NCBI GenBank assembly: GCA_015179025.1
Contig: WHUX01000121.1
Span: 62,001 to 126,000 of the forward strand
DNA from: Terfezia claveryi
Lineage: Eukaryota; Ascomycota; Pezizomycetes; Pezizales; Pezizaceae
Direction: 5' to 3'
Length of the DNA stretch: 64,000 nt
The notes under the pieces were generated by a model. That model was given only the letters and a program-made list of their open reading frames with translations. It ran no database searches and was not told the origin of the DNA. Shown here in pieces: positions 1 to 11,523 of the stretch. Both the position numbers and the translations under genes were made by a program. Each line of letters opens with the position of its first letter. Within the stretch, counting starts at the first letter, position 1.

Positions 1-1
1 C

Positions 2-3000
2 GGGAAGTAGCATGGGGAGCGGTGGAAGGCATGGCTGGGTTCAATTGGTAGTAAGATGGGACCGAAGGGAGGGGTAGTCGGGGACTGGAATGCACATGAT
101 GAACTGTGGGATGCAGGCTGTAGGACAGACAGCAGAGGGAGGACTATGGCGGAATGGATAGAGGGGACAGGCATAGAAGTAGTAGATGGGGATGTGGGGT
201 GGACCTGGGAGAGAAAAAGGGGGGAAAATCTGGAAAGAAGCAGAATCGACCTTTTTCTGAGTAGAGGGGAGGCAAGCTGGGAAGGCATGAGGAGGGAAAA
301 GCTGAGTTCAGACCATTGGGCAATCAAGGCAGAAATCGAATGCGAGGAGGAGGAGGTCGAACAAGGGTCAGAGGAAAAAGAGGTAGTTGACTGGGGGAGG
401 CTAGAGAAGATAGTTGAAAGCCTAGAGAAGGAAGGGAAAGAGAGTGAGGAAAGGTAGTATAGAGGCCTCCAAGGCGATACTCCATACAAAAAATTGCAGG
501 CTCTGAGAGCAGAGTGCTCCAAGAAACTGAAGATTATAGGATGGTCGAAATGCTGGTAGGACGAGGAACTTTCCACCCAGCTACGGATTACTAGGAGAAG
601 CAGGAGGGAGAACTTGGGCGAGGAGCTCACACAGGAGGCTAGGGCTAGAAGATGGAAAGCACAGAAGGAGAAACTCAGGGGAATGATCAGGCAAAAGAAG
701 AGAGAATGCTGGCAAGCCTTCTGTGAGGAGAAAGGAGCCAAGGACCCATGGGATATAGTAAAATGGGCGAAGGACCCATGGCACCTAAGACAGCATATGA
801 AAGGGCTAGCAGATGCAGAAGGAAGACCCCTGCTAGATGATAATGATAAAGCCAAAGGGTTGATTAGAGACCACTTTAGCTGGAAGGAGGACGGAAGAAA
901 GTTAGAAGAGGAGGGGAAAGAGGAGGAGAGCGAGGAGGAAAACGAAGGAGGAAGGACACATCTAGATGAGAGGGAGGCCAAGGCGATAGAAGGCTGGGGG
1001 AGGGCAGTAAGAAAGGTATTACAGGGGACTCGCAATGGCTCGGCCCCAGGCCCTGATGGCATAAGCTATAGGTTTATCAAGACGGTTCTGAAAACCAAGC
1101 TAGGTGAAGAGTTGATTTGGGAAATAGCGCACAACCTGGAGAAGGGCAGGATCCCTAGAGATTGGCAATTTAGTAAAGTGGTGATGATACCTAAACTAGG
1201 GAAGGACCATGAGATGACTAAGGGGTGGAGGCCCATAAACCTAATTAACTGCGTCGGGAAATTAGGGGAAAAGGTAGTGGCCGATAGACTGCAGGAGGCC
1301 GGGTTACTTCACAGGCACCAGTTCGGATCGGTAAGGGGCAGGTCGGCTACGGAGGCAGCCCTGAGGACAGTAACGAGAGCTCAAAGATGTCTGGCTGGGG
1401 GGGGAGCAGTTGGCTGGGCGTTCTGGGATGTCAAGGGGGGATTCCAGAATGTGAGGGAGAAAGACGTGGTGAGAGAACTGAAGAAGTCCACGAAGGGGAG
1501 GAGATGGATCCCATGGGTTAGGGAGTTCTTCCGAGCCAGGGAATTCGAGTTAGAATGGGATGGGGTAGTAAGGGGAAAAGGCAAGACAAACCAAGGGGCT
1601 CCCCAGGGGTTACCCCTATCCCCGGTGATTTTCCTGATATGGATGACACCCATTATCGGGAGAATGGAGTAGGAACTGGCAAGCCAGCTAGGGATGGAAG
1701 CGGACATGGAACTCCCTTCCTATGTGGATGATCTACACCTAAACATATGCGTCTGGGATTTCATAGACGTAGATATGGCTGCCTGGCTAGAAACAGCGGA
1801 TCAGGTAGTAAACCGGGTAGCTGAGGAGAACTATCTACCTCTAGAGGACAGTAAACACGAGGAGTTGGTACTAAGGAAGAAGAGGAGGCGAAAAGATAAA
1901 GAGGTCAAGACAGTCAAATGGGTAGGCTTTCTCATGGATGAGAGCCTGACGTTTAAAGAGCATTGGAAGAGCCGGATTGCCAAAGCCTGCAAGCTGTTGG
2001 GACAGCTGAATGGGTTGGGCAACTCCAATTGGGGGCTGAGCGCCAGCAGCTGGCGGGCGGCCTACATAGGAATGATTCGGGCAGTTGCCTTATGGGGTGT
2101 AGAGCTTGGGTGGAGAGGGCAGAGGGACTGGGAGGAGGAGTTCGAGAAACTCCAGTACCAGGCCCTAAAAAAGTGCGTGAATGCAACCCATGGGTCAAGG
2201 CGTAACTTGGTGAGCCAGATCGCGGGAGTGGAGTCGCCCAGGATGGCTATGGATGCAGCCCAGGCTAGGTTAATGGGCAAAATGATGCGGGATCCCAAGG
2301 CACTGGGCGACCTTTGGCTGGGAGGGGGAAGGAGAGGGAGGAACATGGAAGAGGGGAGAGCTTGGGATGACTTTACTGAGCCCTTCCCCATCACAGACGG
2401 CTTCACCTCAGTTATGACAGCTATTCGGAGCAAGGCTGGGGTGTTAATGGAGGAGGGGGACGAGAAGCTGAGCATAGGTGGGAGAGCAGAGAAGACTCAG
2501 ATCCCTATTATTGACTTACACCTGACAAGAGAAGCCAAGCCAGAAGAATGGCAGGCAGCAATCGAGGCAGTCAAGGAGGATTCAGTAGTCATTTACACGG
2601 ACGGAAGCATGAGCTTACAAGGCCGAGTTGGGGGGGGATGGTGCTCAGCGGGAGGCAAGGTGAGGGGGAAGGTAGGCATCGGGAGGTTAGCCACGGTATG
2701 GGATGGGGAGGTGGTGGGGATCAATAGGGCCTTAAAGGAGGCTGATAGGGAGTGGAAAGTGCTGATGCTATCGGACTCCCAGGCTGCCTTGGTAGCGATC
2801 CAGGAGGCAGGCAGAAAGGGGAGAGCTAGAACTGCTGACCTGAGGGAGGTGGTAGATCTAGTCAGACGGAGGCAGAGAAGGGTAGGGGCAGGGGCGGTAA
2901 GGCTGGGATGGGTCAAGGCCCACGCTGGGATTGAGGGCAATGAGGCCGCAGATTCTCTGGCGAAGGAGGGGGCAGAGGGAGGCTTCCCTGAGCACCCTTT

Positions 3001-3283
3001 AATTACGGAAGGAGGTCTAAGACAGGAATGGAGAAGGATGAGGGAAAGGGAAAGAATGGTGATGGGTACAGGGATGGGAAGGGTGGTCAGATGGGGCAGG
3101 AAGGCACGGGTGAACTACGTCCAATGCCGTACAGGGAAGGGAAACCTTCAGTCCTGGCGCGCGAAGCTGGATGATACAGTAGATCCCACGTGCCGATTTT
3201 GCGGACAGGGTCAGGAGACAGGGGGACATGTAGCCCTGGCATGCCCACGAGGGGAGGAGGTCGGCAGGAGATGGGGCTCCTAG
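2..3283 (+). pseudogene. LINE ORF2 polyprotein (EN-RT-RNase H-CCHC), broken by in-frame TAG codons
   Basis: One reading frame runs from position 2 to the TAG at 3281-3283. It is interrupted by TAG codons at 8-10, 455-457, 557-559 and 1670-1672, with no frameshift between them. The C-terminal part of an AP-type endonuclease is seen at 56-400 (GDWNAHDELWD, SRIDLFLS, SSDHW). Reverse transcriptase follows (WRPINLI, HQFGSVRGRS, GAPQGLPLSP, then YVDD near 1720). RNase H is at about 2590-2985 (YTDGSM, LSDSQAAL, HAGIEGNEAAD). A CCHC finger lies near the end (CRFCGQGQETGGHVALAC). In life the enzyme nicks DNA and primes reverse transcription at the nick. The stop at 557 sits where a second Trp is expected (CW*DEE), consistent with TGG to TAG. 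Confidence 0.88.
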
Positions 3284-3411
3284 GGAGAAATGGACGAGCG
3301 AGGGAGATGGCTTAAGAAGGTGAAGGATGGGGGGAAGGAAACTACCATTGACCTGGTGGAGACTTTTTTTTTCCCACCTAGACCTGAAATAGGAGTCCCC
3401 TTCGAGAGGGG

Positions 3412-3530
3412 AGGGCCGGGAAGGGGCGTGATGGAGGATGATTCATTTTACAGGGGACGGGCCGGGAAGGGGCGTGGTGGAGGATGATTCATTTTACAGG
3501 GGACGGGCTGTTAGGGGGCGTGGCGGGGGA
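3412..3530 (+). repeat. 46-bp tandem repeat in LINE 3' UTR (about 2.5 copies)
   Basis: Two nearly identical 46-base units, each ending GATTCATTTTACAGGGGAC, are followed by a partial third that diverges after GGGCTGTTAGG. They lie between the ORF2 stop and the A-rich tail. Such 3' UTR repeats may help the reverse transcriptase recognise its own RNA, but nothing here shows that. Confidence 0.7.
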
Positions 3531-3699
3531 AGAAGGGGTCTGTTTTCTGGCTGTTTTTTCCTAGGCTCGGGGGGCTGGGCGTTCATGCAATCCGTTGTCC
3601 CGTGGATGTACCAAGTCTTTTAAGACAAGGGAACGGGGCCGTCTCATAGCCTTAGGCTCCACAGACGTACAGATTCAAAAAAAAAAAAAAAAAAGGGTA

Positions 3700-4860
3700 A
3701 TCCAGTTATGCCTTTACCGTATTTATTTCGTAGTTGCTCCCACAGCGTCTGCTATAGTTAATTATTATATGTCTGAATGAATGTAGAGCATAGTATCGGA
3801 CTGTTTGTGGGTCAGAATAATGCTATACATGGCGTTGATTTGTGGAATATCATAACAAGATCACAATCGCGTTATGTCATAATACCATACTCTGTGTATT
3901 AACATCCTTCAAGCATACAAATTGAGTTCCATACAAAAGACAGAAAAAATATACATTATTTATTAGCTAACAGAAAAGTACTTATTAGGATTACCTCTTG
4001 TTTGGTCTATATATGTATAATTTGATTCTATGTATATTCTACTATAATAGGCAATGTACCTGTGGGAATACAATTACCACCTATGCTTGATCATGAGCAA
4101 AGACCAATGAGCAGGGGTTGGCCTGACTTGAGAGAAGATTACCCTGAAGCGCAACTATAGCTACGGAAGTGCATCAAAACAAGATATGGCTATAGGAGCA
4201 CGTAATTTAAAACATGCCTCCATCTAGCGGTGTATAGAGCAATAGAACAATCATACATGGTACATTAGCTATGTGAACAGGTCTACGGAAGCGCATGAAG
4301 TCTAGGGTATGGTATAACTGTAGGAGCGCGTGCATGAATAGATTTAGCGGAGCCTCCCTAGAAGCACAAGCCTACTTTCGCGTAGAGAAAGGAGGTGTTT
4401 AGAGTATGTATGTCGGGTATGCTGGATATGCCGGCTAGGGTATGCTTGGTAGGGTATGCTCTGTGCGGTGAGGTGGGGTGGTGCATAAATACCATAGGAC
4501 GCGTGTACGGAGATGAACGGTTTTCCCGCATAAAAAGGGGGCATTAGCATAAAATCACGCCCAGCAGTGGTTTCTGGTTGGCACAACCCTCCACAAGTGT
4601 TGTGCCAACTAGACTACTGTATCTCAAACATGTTCTATAAAGTCAGTGGCAATTCATGCGTGATAGGAGGGAAATATCGCTCGATGTCGAAGTCTGCGCT
4701 TGTTACTGAAGTTTGACTTAAAAGTTTGTTTAGGGAAACTTGATCCAAATAACCTCCAATACCCAGCGATACTACTCTCTCAGTAACTTTTCAATACCGG
4801 TACCCGATGTGGCTGTAATGTCCCAATGGTTTTGGATAACTGAGGTGGTTGCGAAGTATG
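3700..4860. other. Non-coding AT-rich stretch, no gene recognised
   Basis: No open frame here resembles a known family. There are two diverged copies of a block of about 45 bases (4158-4204 and 4283-4333) sharing CTACGGAAG, GCATNA and TAGGAGC, and a short run of degenerate GGGTATGCT repeats near 4408-4460. These suggest an unclassified old repeat. No termini were found. Confidence 0.4.
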
Positions 4861-5723
4861 TTATTTTATTTCTCCCTTTTTGAGTTTCATCGGGGAGTCG
4901 TACATATTTGAGAATGTTAGAACAGGTATGTCCCTATATATGAGAGTTGCAGGGATATGTCCATGCAGCTCTTTTGAGACATCTACGAAAGATCTGGGTG
5001 CGAACAGGAGAGTTTGGCGATCTGGGAATTTCAATGATATAGTCACGGATATGGGGAATCACGATGTCTTTTTTCAAGAGCACGGTATTATTCAGAGTCA
5101 TACGCATGTCCTTTGAGTAGTGGTCCGCTATTGGTACTTCCACCTTTCCTATCTTAACAACGCCCTTACTTTCATGGCATAGGCCCTCGTAGTGTTCCTG
5201 CCGATCAGGAAATTACAGCCGAGTTCCTTCACCACTTGGAATTCTACCGTTATCTTTATGACCTTTCCGTGTGCCGTATCACCTTTTAGTGCAGCAGCGT
5301 CTGGAACAAAGATTGGTATCATGGCAAACCGAGGGTGGGGGCCAGTCCTCCTCCTACTCCTCCAAAGCATGGTGTGTGTTTCAGATTTTGGTTGGTCTTC
5401 ACATCCGGGGCCCTAGATTTCAGTACCTCTAGGCAGATAAGGCATTGTCCGCCTGTGTCTCCGCAGCCCATTACCGTCGGTGTGTTTCCCTTCGGTGCAG
5501 ATAGCCAGACTTCCAGCGTGAGGGGATGACCGTTCAGGAAGGATAAGCCGTCGCCCATTGAGGGTGGGATGGGTAGTTCTGTTATTGTAAGTTCATCTGC
5601 CTTCGGGATTGTTCTGGATCTCATGAATGAAATGAATGAATTCACAACTTTCACGCACAGCTCTCCGAGCGTTGGAAGGGGGCGTCTGCCGGGCTTTGAC
5701 CGTCCTCTTCCGAGACTCTTCAT
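4861..5723 (-). pseudogene. Decayed Ty3-type retropepsin and adjoining pol linker
   Basis: Read on the minus strand in overlapping frames, the stretch first gives a DTG active-site motif (CGDTGGQCLI, near 5440-5470). Next comes a retropepsin C-terminal motif (CNFLIGRNTTRAYAM, near 5170-5215), then a charged linker ending SNMYDSPMKLKKGE (near 4865-4895). Sequences like the last one lie between protease and RT in many Ty3/gypsy elements. At least three frame changes separate the pieces, and neither Gag nor RT is attached. It is an orphan fragment, and only the family-level call is secure. Confidence 0.55.
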
Positions 5724-6794
5724 CTGTCAACACCTTTAACTACCCCTGCCATGACACATATCCCGAGATACTACGCTGGCTAGACATCCTCTACAGACCG
5801 GGCAAATTGTTTCCTGACACTCTTGAATATGCTCTACAATATGCGCACACTAGGTAGTTGAATAACTATCATATGCACCAATCCACCTCGAAAAGGATGA
5901 AATTGCCTCCCCCTCCTCAGTGTGACCCCTTCACCCACAGATATAATGAACTAACAAGCCTACATAGTGCCAGCACCTTAACTTAGCATCTATATTTATG
6001 TTAGGATACAATATATCGGCATGTGCTATATAAAAAGTCATTATTTTTCGGCACCTAACATACATAATTCAGCCATTTCGAGCTTTTGGACTATGTCCGC
6101 CGGTTTTTCAGTATTCTGATCCTTCTTGACCTTTTATATCTTCTGCAGCCTCTTCACCACTCATTCTGTACCACTCCTACACTCACTATACCCTGTGCAT
6201 TCTGTTATCCCGTAGGCCGGGTATCTTAGGTCCATTTACTCCGTACTATTGATTAGATAACTGAGCAACCTGGCTGCGAGAATAGTATGCCTCTGGCAAC
6301 ATGACAACGGCGGGAGTAGATATGAGGTCAATAAAGGTACACTTCACCTAAAATAGTTCGGAGATATTGAAATAGCTAGAGATATGATATAGATGTATGC
6401 AAATGATATCTTGAGCTCTATATCCTATAGTAGAAATAGGATATTGTAGCTATTTAGCGGAACCTAAAGCAGCTATATATAAGGAATGAGCCAGACCAGC
6501 ACAAAACAGCCTCGAAAGCCTTTCAGGAGCCATTTATGGATGAAAATCCACATACCTAGATAGATATTGTATGCTAGGCCAACTAGGTAGTTATGAGCCA
6601 TGATTAAAATATTGCATGAACTGCTGTATAAGGCAAATGCAGTTGCTATGATAGACAGAGACCTCCTCATTAATACACTTACACACGTTATTCTTCTTCT
6701 TCGTGTACTAAAGAGTAAAGTTTACTTGTTTTGATAGCCAGCGTGAATGGCCACCATCAGCAAAAAAAAATTTGCCTCAGGACGCGCGACATCT
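5724..6794. other. Non-coding stretch, no gene recognised
   Basis: This is moderately AT-rich sequence with short open frames in all directions. None shows a recognisable motif, repeat array or terminal structure. It separates the protease fragment from the minisatellite region. Confidence 0.4.
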
Positions 6795-6905
6795 TCATGT
6801 GCGTCATGTGGCTTCCTATCATTTAGTTGGTGGTATTTTTCTGCGTCTCATGCTTCCTGTCAGCTAGGTTGCATCCCGTGCTTCCTATCAGTAAGGCTGT
6901 GTCCC
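6795..6905 (+). repeat. Degenerate tandem repeat of about 28 bp (3-4 copies)
   Basis: Units of the form TGCGTCNNATGCTTCCTGTC followed by AGCTAGG or a variant recur about three and a half times, immediately before the 35-bp array. They are diverged in length and sequence. A few bases upstream, a CATCAGCAAAAAAAA segment resembles sequence near 57520. Confidence 0.45.
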
Positions 6906-6910
6906 CTGCT

Positions 6911-7214
6911 ATTCATACATTCGCGGCCTCTATATATGTATGAATTCATACATTCGCGGCCTCTATATATGTATGAATTCATGCATTCGTGGCCTCAGTA
7001 TATATGTATGAATTCATGCATTCGCGGCCTCAGTATATATGCATGAATTCACGCATTCGCGGCCTCAGTATATATGTATGTATGAATTCATGCATTCGCG
7101 GCCTCTCTAAATATGTATGAATTCACGCAATCGTGGCCTCTCTAAATATGTATGAATTCACGCATTTGCGGCCTCAATATATATGTATGAATTCCTGCAT
7201 TCGCAGCCTCAGTA
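6911..7214 (+). repeat. 35-bp minisatellite, about nine units, continued at 10500-10535
   Basis: Units begin at 6911, 6944, 6977, 7012, 7047, 7086, 7121, 7156 and 7191. Their length is 33-39 bp, mostly 35. Each contains GAATTC, GCATTCGCGGCCTC (or a variant) and a TATATATGTATG block. The array stops at 7214 and resumes with a matching half unit at 10500, because a mariner element landed inside it. Confidence 0.85.
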
Positions 7215-7424
7215 CGGAGGCGCGGAACAAAAGTCTTTTCCCCTTTCCTATCTGGGAGTTGAATATGCAGGATAATGCATGCATGGATACTTGGCATATG
7301 CATAGGCATTCACACTTCCCTAATATCTAATTCATCAAGTATATTGCCCTTCTTCACCCTTTTAAATTGCTTATATTAACCTCAATTTCCTAGATATCAA
7401 CTCTCCAGTTGCATACCCCCTAAA

Positions 7425-7540
7425 CCTGCCAATCAAGCACCCTACAACCTACCAATCGAGCACCTTCTGAACCTGCCAATCGAGCACCTCCCGAACCTAC
7501 CAATCGAGCACCTCCCGAACCTGCCAATCGAGCATCCCCC
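7425..7540 (+). repeat. 24-bp tandem repeat, about five units
   Basis: Units of CCTGCCAATCGAGCACCTCC followed by CGAA or a variant are repeated just upstream of the first recognisable transposase codon. The C-rich composition resembles the repeat found in the transposase intron. This may be a leader or an N-terminal intron of the same element. Confidence 0.6.
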
Positions 7541-8627
7541 AACACCCCCGAATTGGGATGTTTGATATTGTGTCTCGAGCTCAGGCAGTGATCTTGCGAT
7601 CTATGGGAGAGGCTCTGGCTATTATTCAGCAGCAAACTGGAATAACTCTAAGACATGTCCGGAATCTCTATAATGAAGCACAGTAAAGGGGGTGGAAACC
7701 TGGCACCTTATTAAAAATAGAGTATGTCCAGAATAGGGATCGCTATGGGAGGAAAAAAAGATCACTCCCATAGTAGAGCAGGCTATTGTGGATGCAGTTA
7801 CTAAAGATTAGTATGGTCGGGAGAAGACACTTGTCTAGCTTGGCTTGCAGTTTAGTATCTCATCTCAAAGCATATTCCAAATTCTCCACAAAAAAAAATT
7901 CCATAAAATAAAGCCCATAAGAAAACCCGGCCTCACCAAAGATATGAAGGTGGCTAGGTATATCTTTGCTAAACAACATTAACATTGGACACTTGAAGAT
8001 TGGAAGTCTGTAATATGGACTGATGAGACTTCTATCCTGTTAGGCCATCGGCAGGGTAGTTATCAAGTATGGCGACATCCCAATAAGCGGTGTGTTAAAT
8101 CCTGCATTAGAGAGAGATGGAAGGGGTACTCGGAATTCATGTTCTGGGGCTGTTTTACCTATGACTTCAAAGGGCCCTGCCATATTTGGAAGACTGAAAC
8201 TGCTGAGGAGAAGAGAACTGCCAACGAGGATATCACCTGTATGAACAGTGCTATTGAGCAAGAGGTGAAGGCTGAATGGGACAAAAAAATAGCACTTAGA
8301 GGTACCAAGCCTGTTCAAAAGCCACAGTGGAGGTTCACTGTAGACAATGGGGCATTTGTCCGAACCTCTAAACATGATATTGATTGGTATCGATATTTCA
8401 ACTGTATTCTTTTACAGAAGCTTCTGCCTTTTACTGATGCTCTCAAGTATGCCGGTGTCCCAAATGTTATTGTCATGGAAGACAAGGCCCCATCTCATGC
8501 ATCTCCACATTAGCAGCCATACTTTGACGCTGCTAGTATACAACGACTTATCTGGCCAGGGAACTCACCTGATCTGAATATGATTGAGATTTGCTGGGCA
8601 TATTTCAAGCGCATAACTACGAAAAAG

Positions 8628-8725
8628 GTAAATTTCAATCCCCCGAACACCCCAATCCCCCGAACACCCTAATCCCCCAAACACCCCAATCCCCTGAACA
8701 CCCCAATTGCTAATAACTGAAATAG
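8628..8725 (+). other. 98-bp spliceosomal intron in the transposase, built of a C-rich tandem repeat
   Basis: The donor is AAG|GTAAAT, there is a branch-like GCTAATAAC near 8708, and the acceptor is AATAG|GG. Splicing joins ITTKK to GPLTFRMAAEQAW in frame and removes the in-frame stops. Most of the intron consists of four units of about 17 bp (CCCCGAACACCCCAAT). The splice call is inferred from the signals and frame continuity only. Confidence 0.7.
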
Positions 8726-9128
8726 GGACCTCTCACTTTCCGCATGGCAGCTGAGCAAGCATGGAAGAATGCATGGCATGACCTTGAACAATGGAGGATT
8801 CAGCGATGGATTGAACGCATTCCCTACCATATCCAAGAGGTCATTAGACTCGAGGGTGGAAATGAATATTCTGAAGGACACCCTCTTGTAAAAAGAGATA
8901 AAGAGTACTGGATTGCAATCCACCGTAAGCAGCAGCTCCATATTCAGGAGACTAACAAGATCTACAAGAATGCATGGTCGCTTTTTCAATGCGCTATGGT
9001 TGGATTGCCAGCTAAGTATATTGCATATCTTAAGTCTATTATTGGTATTCAAGAAGTTGTCGATCTGGAGGATCTTAACACTGATGAATGGAGGCATATG
9101 CAGGAGACTGACCAAATTGTTAGTATTA

Positions 9129-10186
9129 GGAGTATTCAAACCTGATTTTTTAATTCAAAAACCTAAACGACTTTCTGATCGGTCAGAATAATTTCAGGTT
9201 TGAATACCCCCATTTTCGACCATTTAAACTAGGGCGTTTTAGTGTCGTTTAAACGGGCAATTTTAAATGCTGTCTCGCGTCATCTTGGTGGTCAGCTGAC
9301 GCGCACGTGGGTTGATGTGAGGTAAGCAGAGCTGCACCCACTCTTGGCAGGAGGGTCTTGGCATAAGACTAGTGCAAACCTTCGAACCCTGTGCTTTACT
9401 GGCTTATTGTAACGGCAAGAGTGTGGACATAGAACTATGACTATGGACGTGACTCTAGGGAGCGCACATTGACTATGACTATGGCTTGTGGCAGAACGAT
9501 ACTAGCTTGCAAAAGTTATATAGGTTATATAGAGAATACAGTTTATAGTACGTCTAGTTCTATATACAGTGAGCAGCTTGAGTCTATACTAATATGGCTT
9601 ACAGAGTGGACCTCTGAGGAACCTATGGCTGCTAGAGTAGTTGTTCTGGGCGGCGTGGGGGGTGTGGAGTAGGTGGTTATGCTAGAGGGGTGGTCATACG
9701 GAGGGTTTAGGTACTATAGAAGGTTCAGGGTAGATCGGAGTGGGTTGGAGATATTAAATTTGGGTTTTTCGAGTGTTTTTATCCTATATTTATTGTTCTT
9801 ACTACATTGATATTGGATATATTAATGGAGATATTAGAATGTTACTGCATGTGGCTGAGGAGCCTATATCGATCGTCACGTAGTTGTCGATCGTTACGCA
9901 GTAAGTGATACTACCCGACATCATATGACAACATATGATTGTCACATCACTTGAGCGTCACCCACCTCACCCCCACTTGGCATCACCCGGAGCAACTTGC
10001 ATCATAACGAGTATCATTTAAAAGCACCCCTAAACGGTTGTTTAAATGCCATGTCTAACGATTTTAATGAGGAATTCTCGTTAACTTTTTAAGGCGCCTA
10101 GACTATTCAAACCGATCTGAACTGCTTTTAAATAAATGATATTCTGACCGATTTCTTTGAATTAAAAAATCAGGTTTGAATACCCC
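9129..10186. mobile_element. Non-autonomous TA-flanked element nested in the transposase
   Basis: The ends are inverted repeats of about 30 bp. The left end starts GGAGTATTCAAACCTGATTT and the reverse complement of the right end starts GGGGTATTCAAACCTGATTT. TA is duplicated at 9127-9128 and 10187-10188. Excision would rejoin the transposase frame exactly (VSI|IDPID). The 1058-bp interior holds no transposase-like frame. Further diverged inverted repeats near 9230-9290 and 10010-10070 share TTTAAA-rich blocks. It is probably mobilised in trans by a Tc1/mariner enzyme. Confidence 0.8.
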
Positions 10187-10535
10187 TATTGATCCGATTG
10201 ATATCATGATTTTAGCTAGTCCTAAAGGCCAAAAAAAGAAAGCCCCCAAAGATGGTGTTCAGAAGCGTGGGAGGAAACCAGGGCCTCGGACATACAAGGT
10301 GCACTTCATGCCCCTATTAACACTCGGTGCGAGTTGGGAGGGGGTGAAGTGGGACGGGTGTATGAGGTGGGCGGAGGGCGAGAGCATTGTCATATATCGT
10401 AGTTAGCCGACCCGAATCCGAACTGATATGCATATGCATGCATATGCAGGGTTATCCTAAAGAAGAAAGGGGAAAAGACTTTTGTTCCGCACCTCCATAT
10501 ATGTGCATGAATTCATGCATTCGCAGCCTCAGTAA

Positions 10536-10870
10536 ATGGTGCCGGCAACATGGAACCGACTTGTTGTAACATTCTCCAAGCTGCTAACTAAGCACTAAAA
10601 ATGCCAAGACCCTCTGACTGCGGCGGCGAACGTCACAACATATGATTCCGGACCTACCCTCTAGTACCTATTAACAAAAAAGGATGGGCTAACGAACACC
10701 TCTGTAGCCAAGTGTCTCCAGCCACAATTTTTGATATAGCAGGAGCTATGATGAGAAGCTTATTCCGGCTGAATACATAACTATGGAAACAACTACGCTC
10801 TACAAGACGGTTGCCCTCACATCTCGGCAAAATTTACTCTATACCAAATAACATAACTTCTAATATGACC
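10536..10870. other. Short intergenic stretch, nothing recognised
   Basis: This stretch runs from the end of the resumed minisatellite unit to the G-run that begins the Penelope-like element. It has no coding motif and no obvious repeat. It should be the left flank of the Penelope insertion, but I could not match it to the copia sequence on the right flank. Confidence 0.35.
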
Positions 10871-11403
10871 GGGGGGGAGGAAGAAAATTGTTAGAATTCC
10901 TGAAGAGTATCACGAAGTAGACAACTTGACTTGTGGGTCACTGTTGGTTTCGTCTGGATTGACTCTTCAGTGCTTGATACTTATACCTTTTCCTACCTCT
11001 AGTGTGACTCACGGTAATTGTGATTATTTCCGTGGTGTGGGTGGGCTGACCACCCTCTTCTAAAAATCTAAATTAAAAGTGTGACATGTTCATGCATAAT
11101 GGTGTGGCTCATTAAACATGATTGCGTCATGCAGTCAGCAATACTAATTTGGGGGCGGTGTGCTAATCTTACCTGCATGCATGATGCATGTGCGACGGAT
11201 GTGACTCCGACGTGCATGTGCATGCATGATGATCTGCATTGCGCTAATGCAGGGTAAGCGCTAGTAATATACCCTTGCTAGCGGCTATGTTTCAGTGTGG
11301 CACACTAAAAACATAACCGAATTCACCCAGAGTGAGCCGCAGCGAGAGCGGTACCCGAAGGGGCGAGCGAAGCGAGTAGCGGAAGTGGAGGGGAACGGAG
11401 GGT
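10871..11403 (+). repeat. PLE terminal repeat, left copy, including the invertible 75-bp segment
   Basis: This copy matches 14603-15012 in the same orientation and 15088-15542 in the opposite orientation. Bases 11329-11403 (GC-rich, containing CGAGCGAAGCGAGTAGCGG) are the reverse complement of 15013-15087. Relative to this copy, 14603-15012 lacks 46 bp just after TATCACG. Confidence 0.85.
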
Positions 11404-11523
11404 AAAGCCTTCGTTTTCCCGTTTCCTGGGTATTAGCGTATAGCCCAAACTAGTATTCTGACTCACTTATCCTGAAGTGGGAACTTACAGGTTATGTTTT
11501 TAGAACATGCCACCATATTGTTT

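Larger units (their letters stand above)
1..3695 (+). mobile_element. LINE (non-LTR) retrotransposon, Tad1/I-like, 5' end outside window
   Basis: The segment contains endonuclease, reverse transcriptase, RNase H and a C-terminal CCHC finger in that order. A G-rich 3' UTR follows, ending in an 18-base A run near 3677-3695. That is the structure of fungal LINEs of the Tad1/I group. The 5' part is cut by the window edge, so no target-site duplication can be checked. The copy is inactive because its single long frame carries several TAG codons. Confidence 0.85.
7558..10300 (+). pseudogene. Tc1-like DD34E transposase, split by an intron, nonsense codons and a nested element
   Basis: Translation from the ATG at 7558 gives a helix-turn-helix-like N-terminus. 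The catalytic D motif follows (WTDETSILLGHRQGS, near 8017-8060), then EDKAPSH (near 8480) and WPGNSPDLNMIE (near 8553-8590). Exactly 34 residues separate the second D from the E, the Tc1-type spacing. TAA/TAG codons break the frame near 7684, 7771, 7809, 7978 and 8512, mostly where Gln is expected. The C-terminal region runs on at 8726-9128 and, after the nested element, at 10189-10300, where the frame is regained. The enzyme would cut and paste the element at TA sites. The copy is dead. Confidence 0.82.
7215..10497 (+). mobile_element. Tc1/mariner DNA transposon with TA target duplication
   Basis: Terminal inverted repeats of about 33 bp match between the left end (starting CGGAGGCGCGGAACAAAAGT) and the reverse complement of the right end (TGGAGGTGCGGAACAAAAGT). 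They are flanked by TA at 7213-7214 and 10498-10499. Removing the element restores a continuous minisatellite unit. Without the nested element and its TA duplication the transposon would be 2223 bp, a normal size for a fungal Tc1-like element. Its transposase is broken, so this copy is not autonomous. Confidence 0.88.

Noticed and set aside
3677..3695. Telomeric or centromeric repeat as the reason for the repeat density
   Set aside because: No TTAGGG tract or satellite monomer is present. The A-run is the LINE tail.
4880..5416. Plus-strand open frames as a host gene
   Set aside because: They are complementary to the minus-strand protease motifs and lack homology, introns or codon structure of their own.
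6911..7214. CRISPR-like array
   Set aside because: Repeats are head-to-tail with no unique spacers, and the context is eukaryotic transposons.
9360..9410. Possible tRNA or SINE B-box (CTTCGAACCC)
   Set aside because: The flanking bases do not form a T-stem on either strand and no A-box or cloverleaf could be drawn.
10871..11510. Hammerhead ribozyme in the PLE terminal repeat
   Set aside because: Some PLEs carry one, but the CTGATGA and GAAA core elements are not found in a compatible arrangement on either strand.
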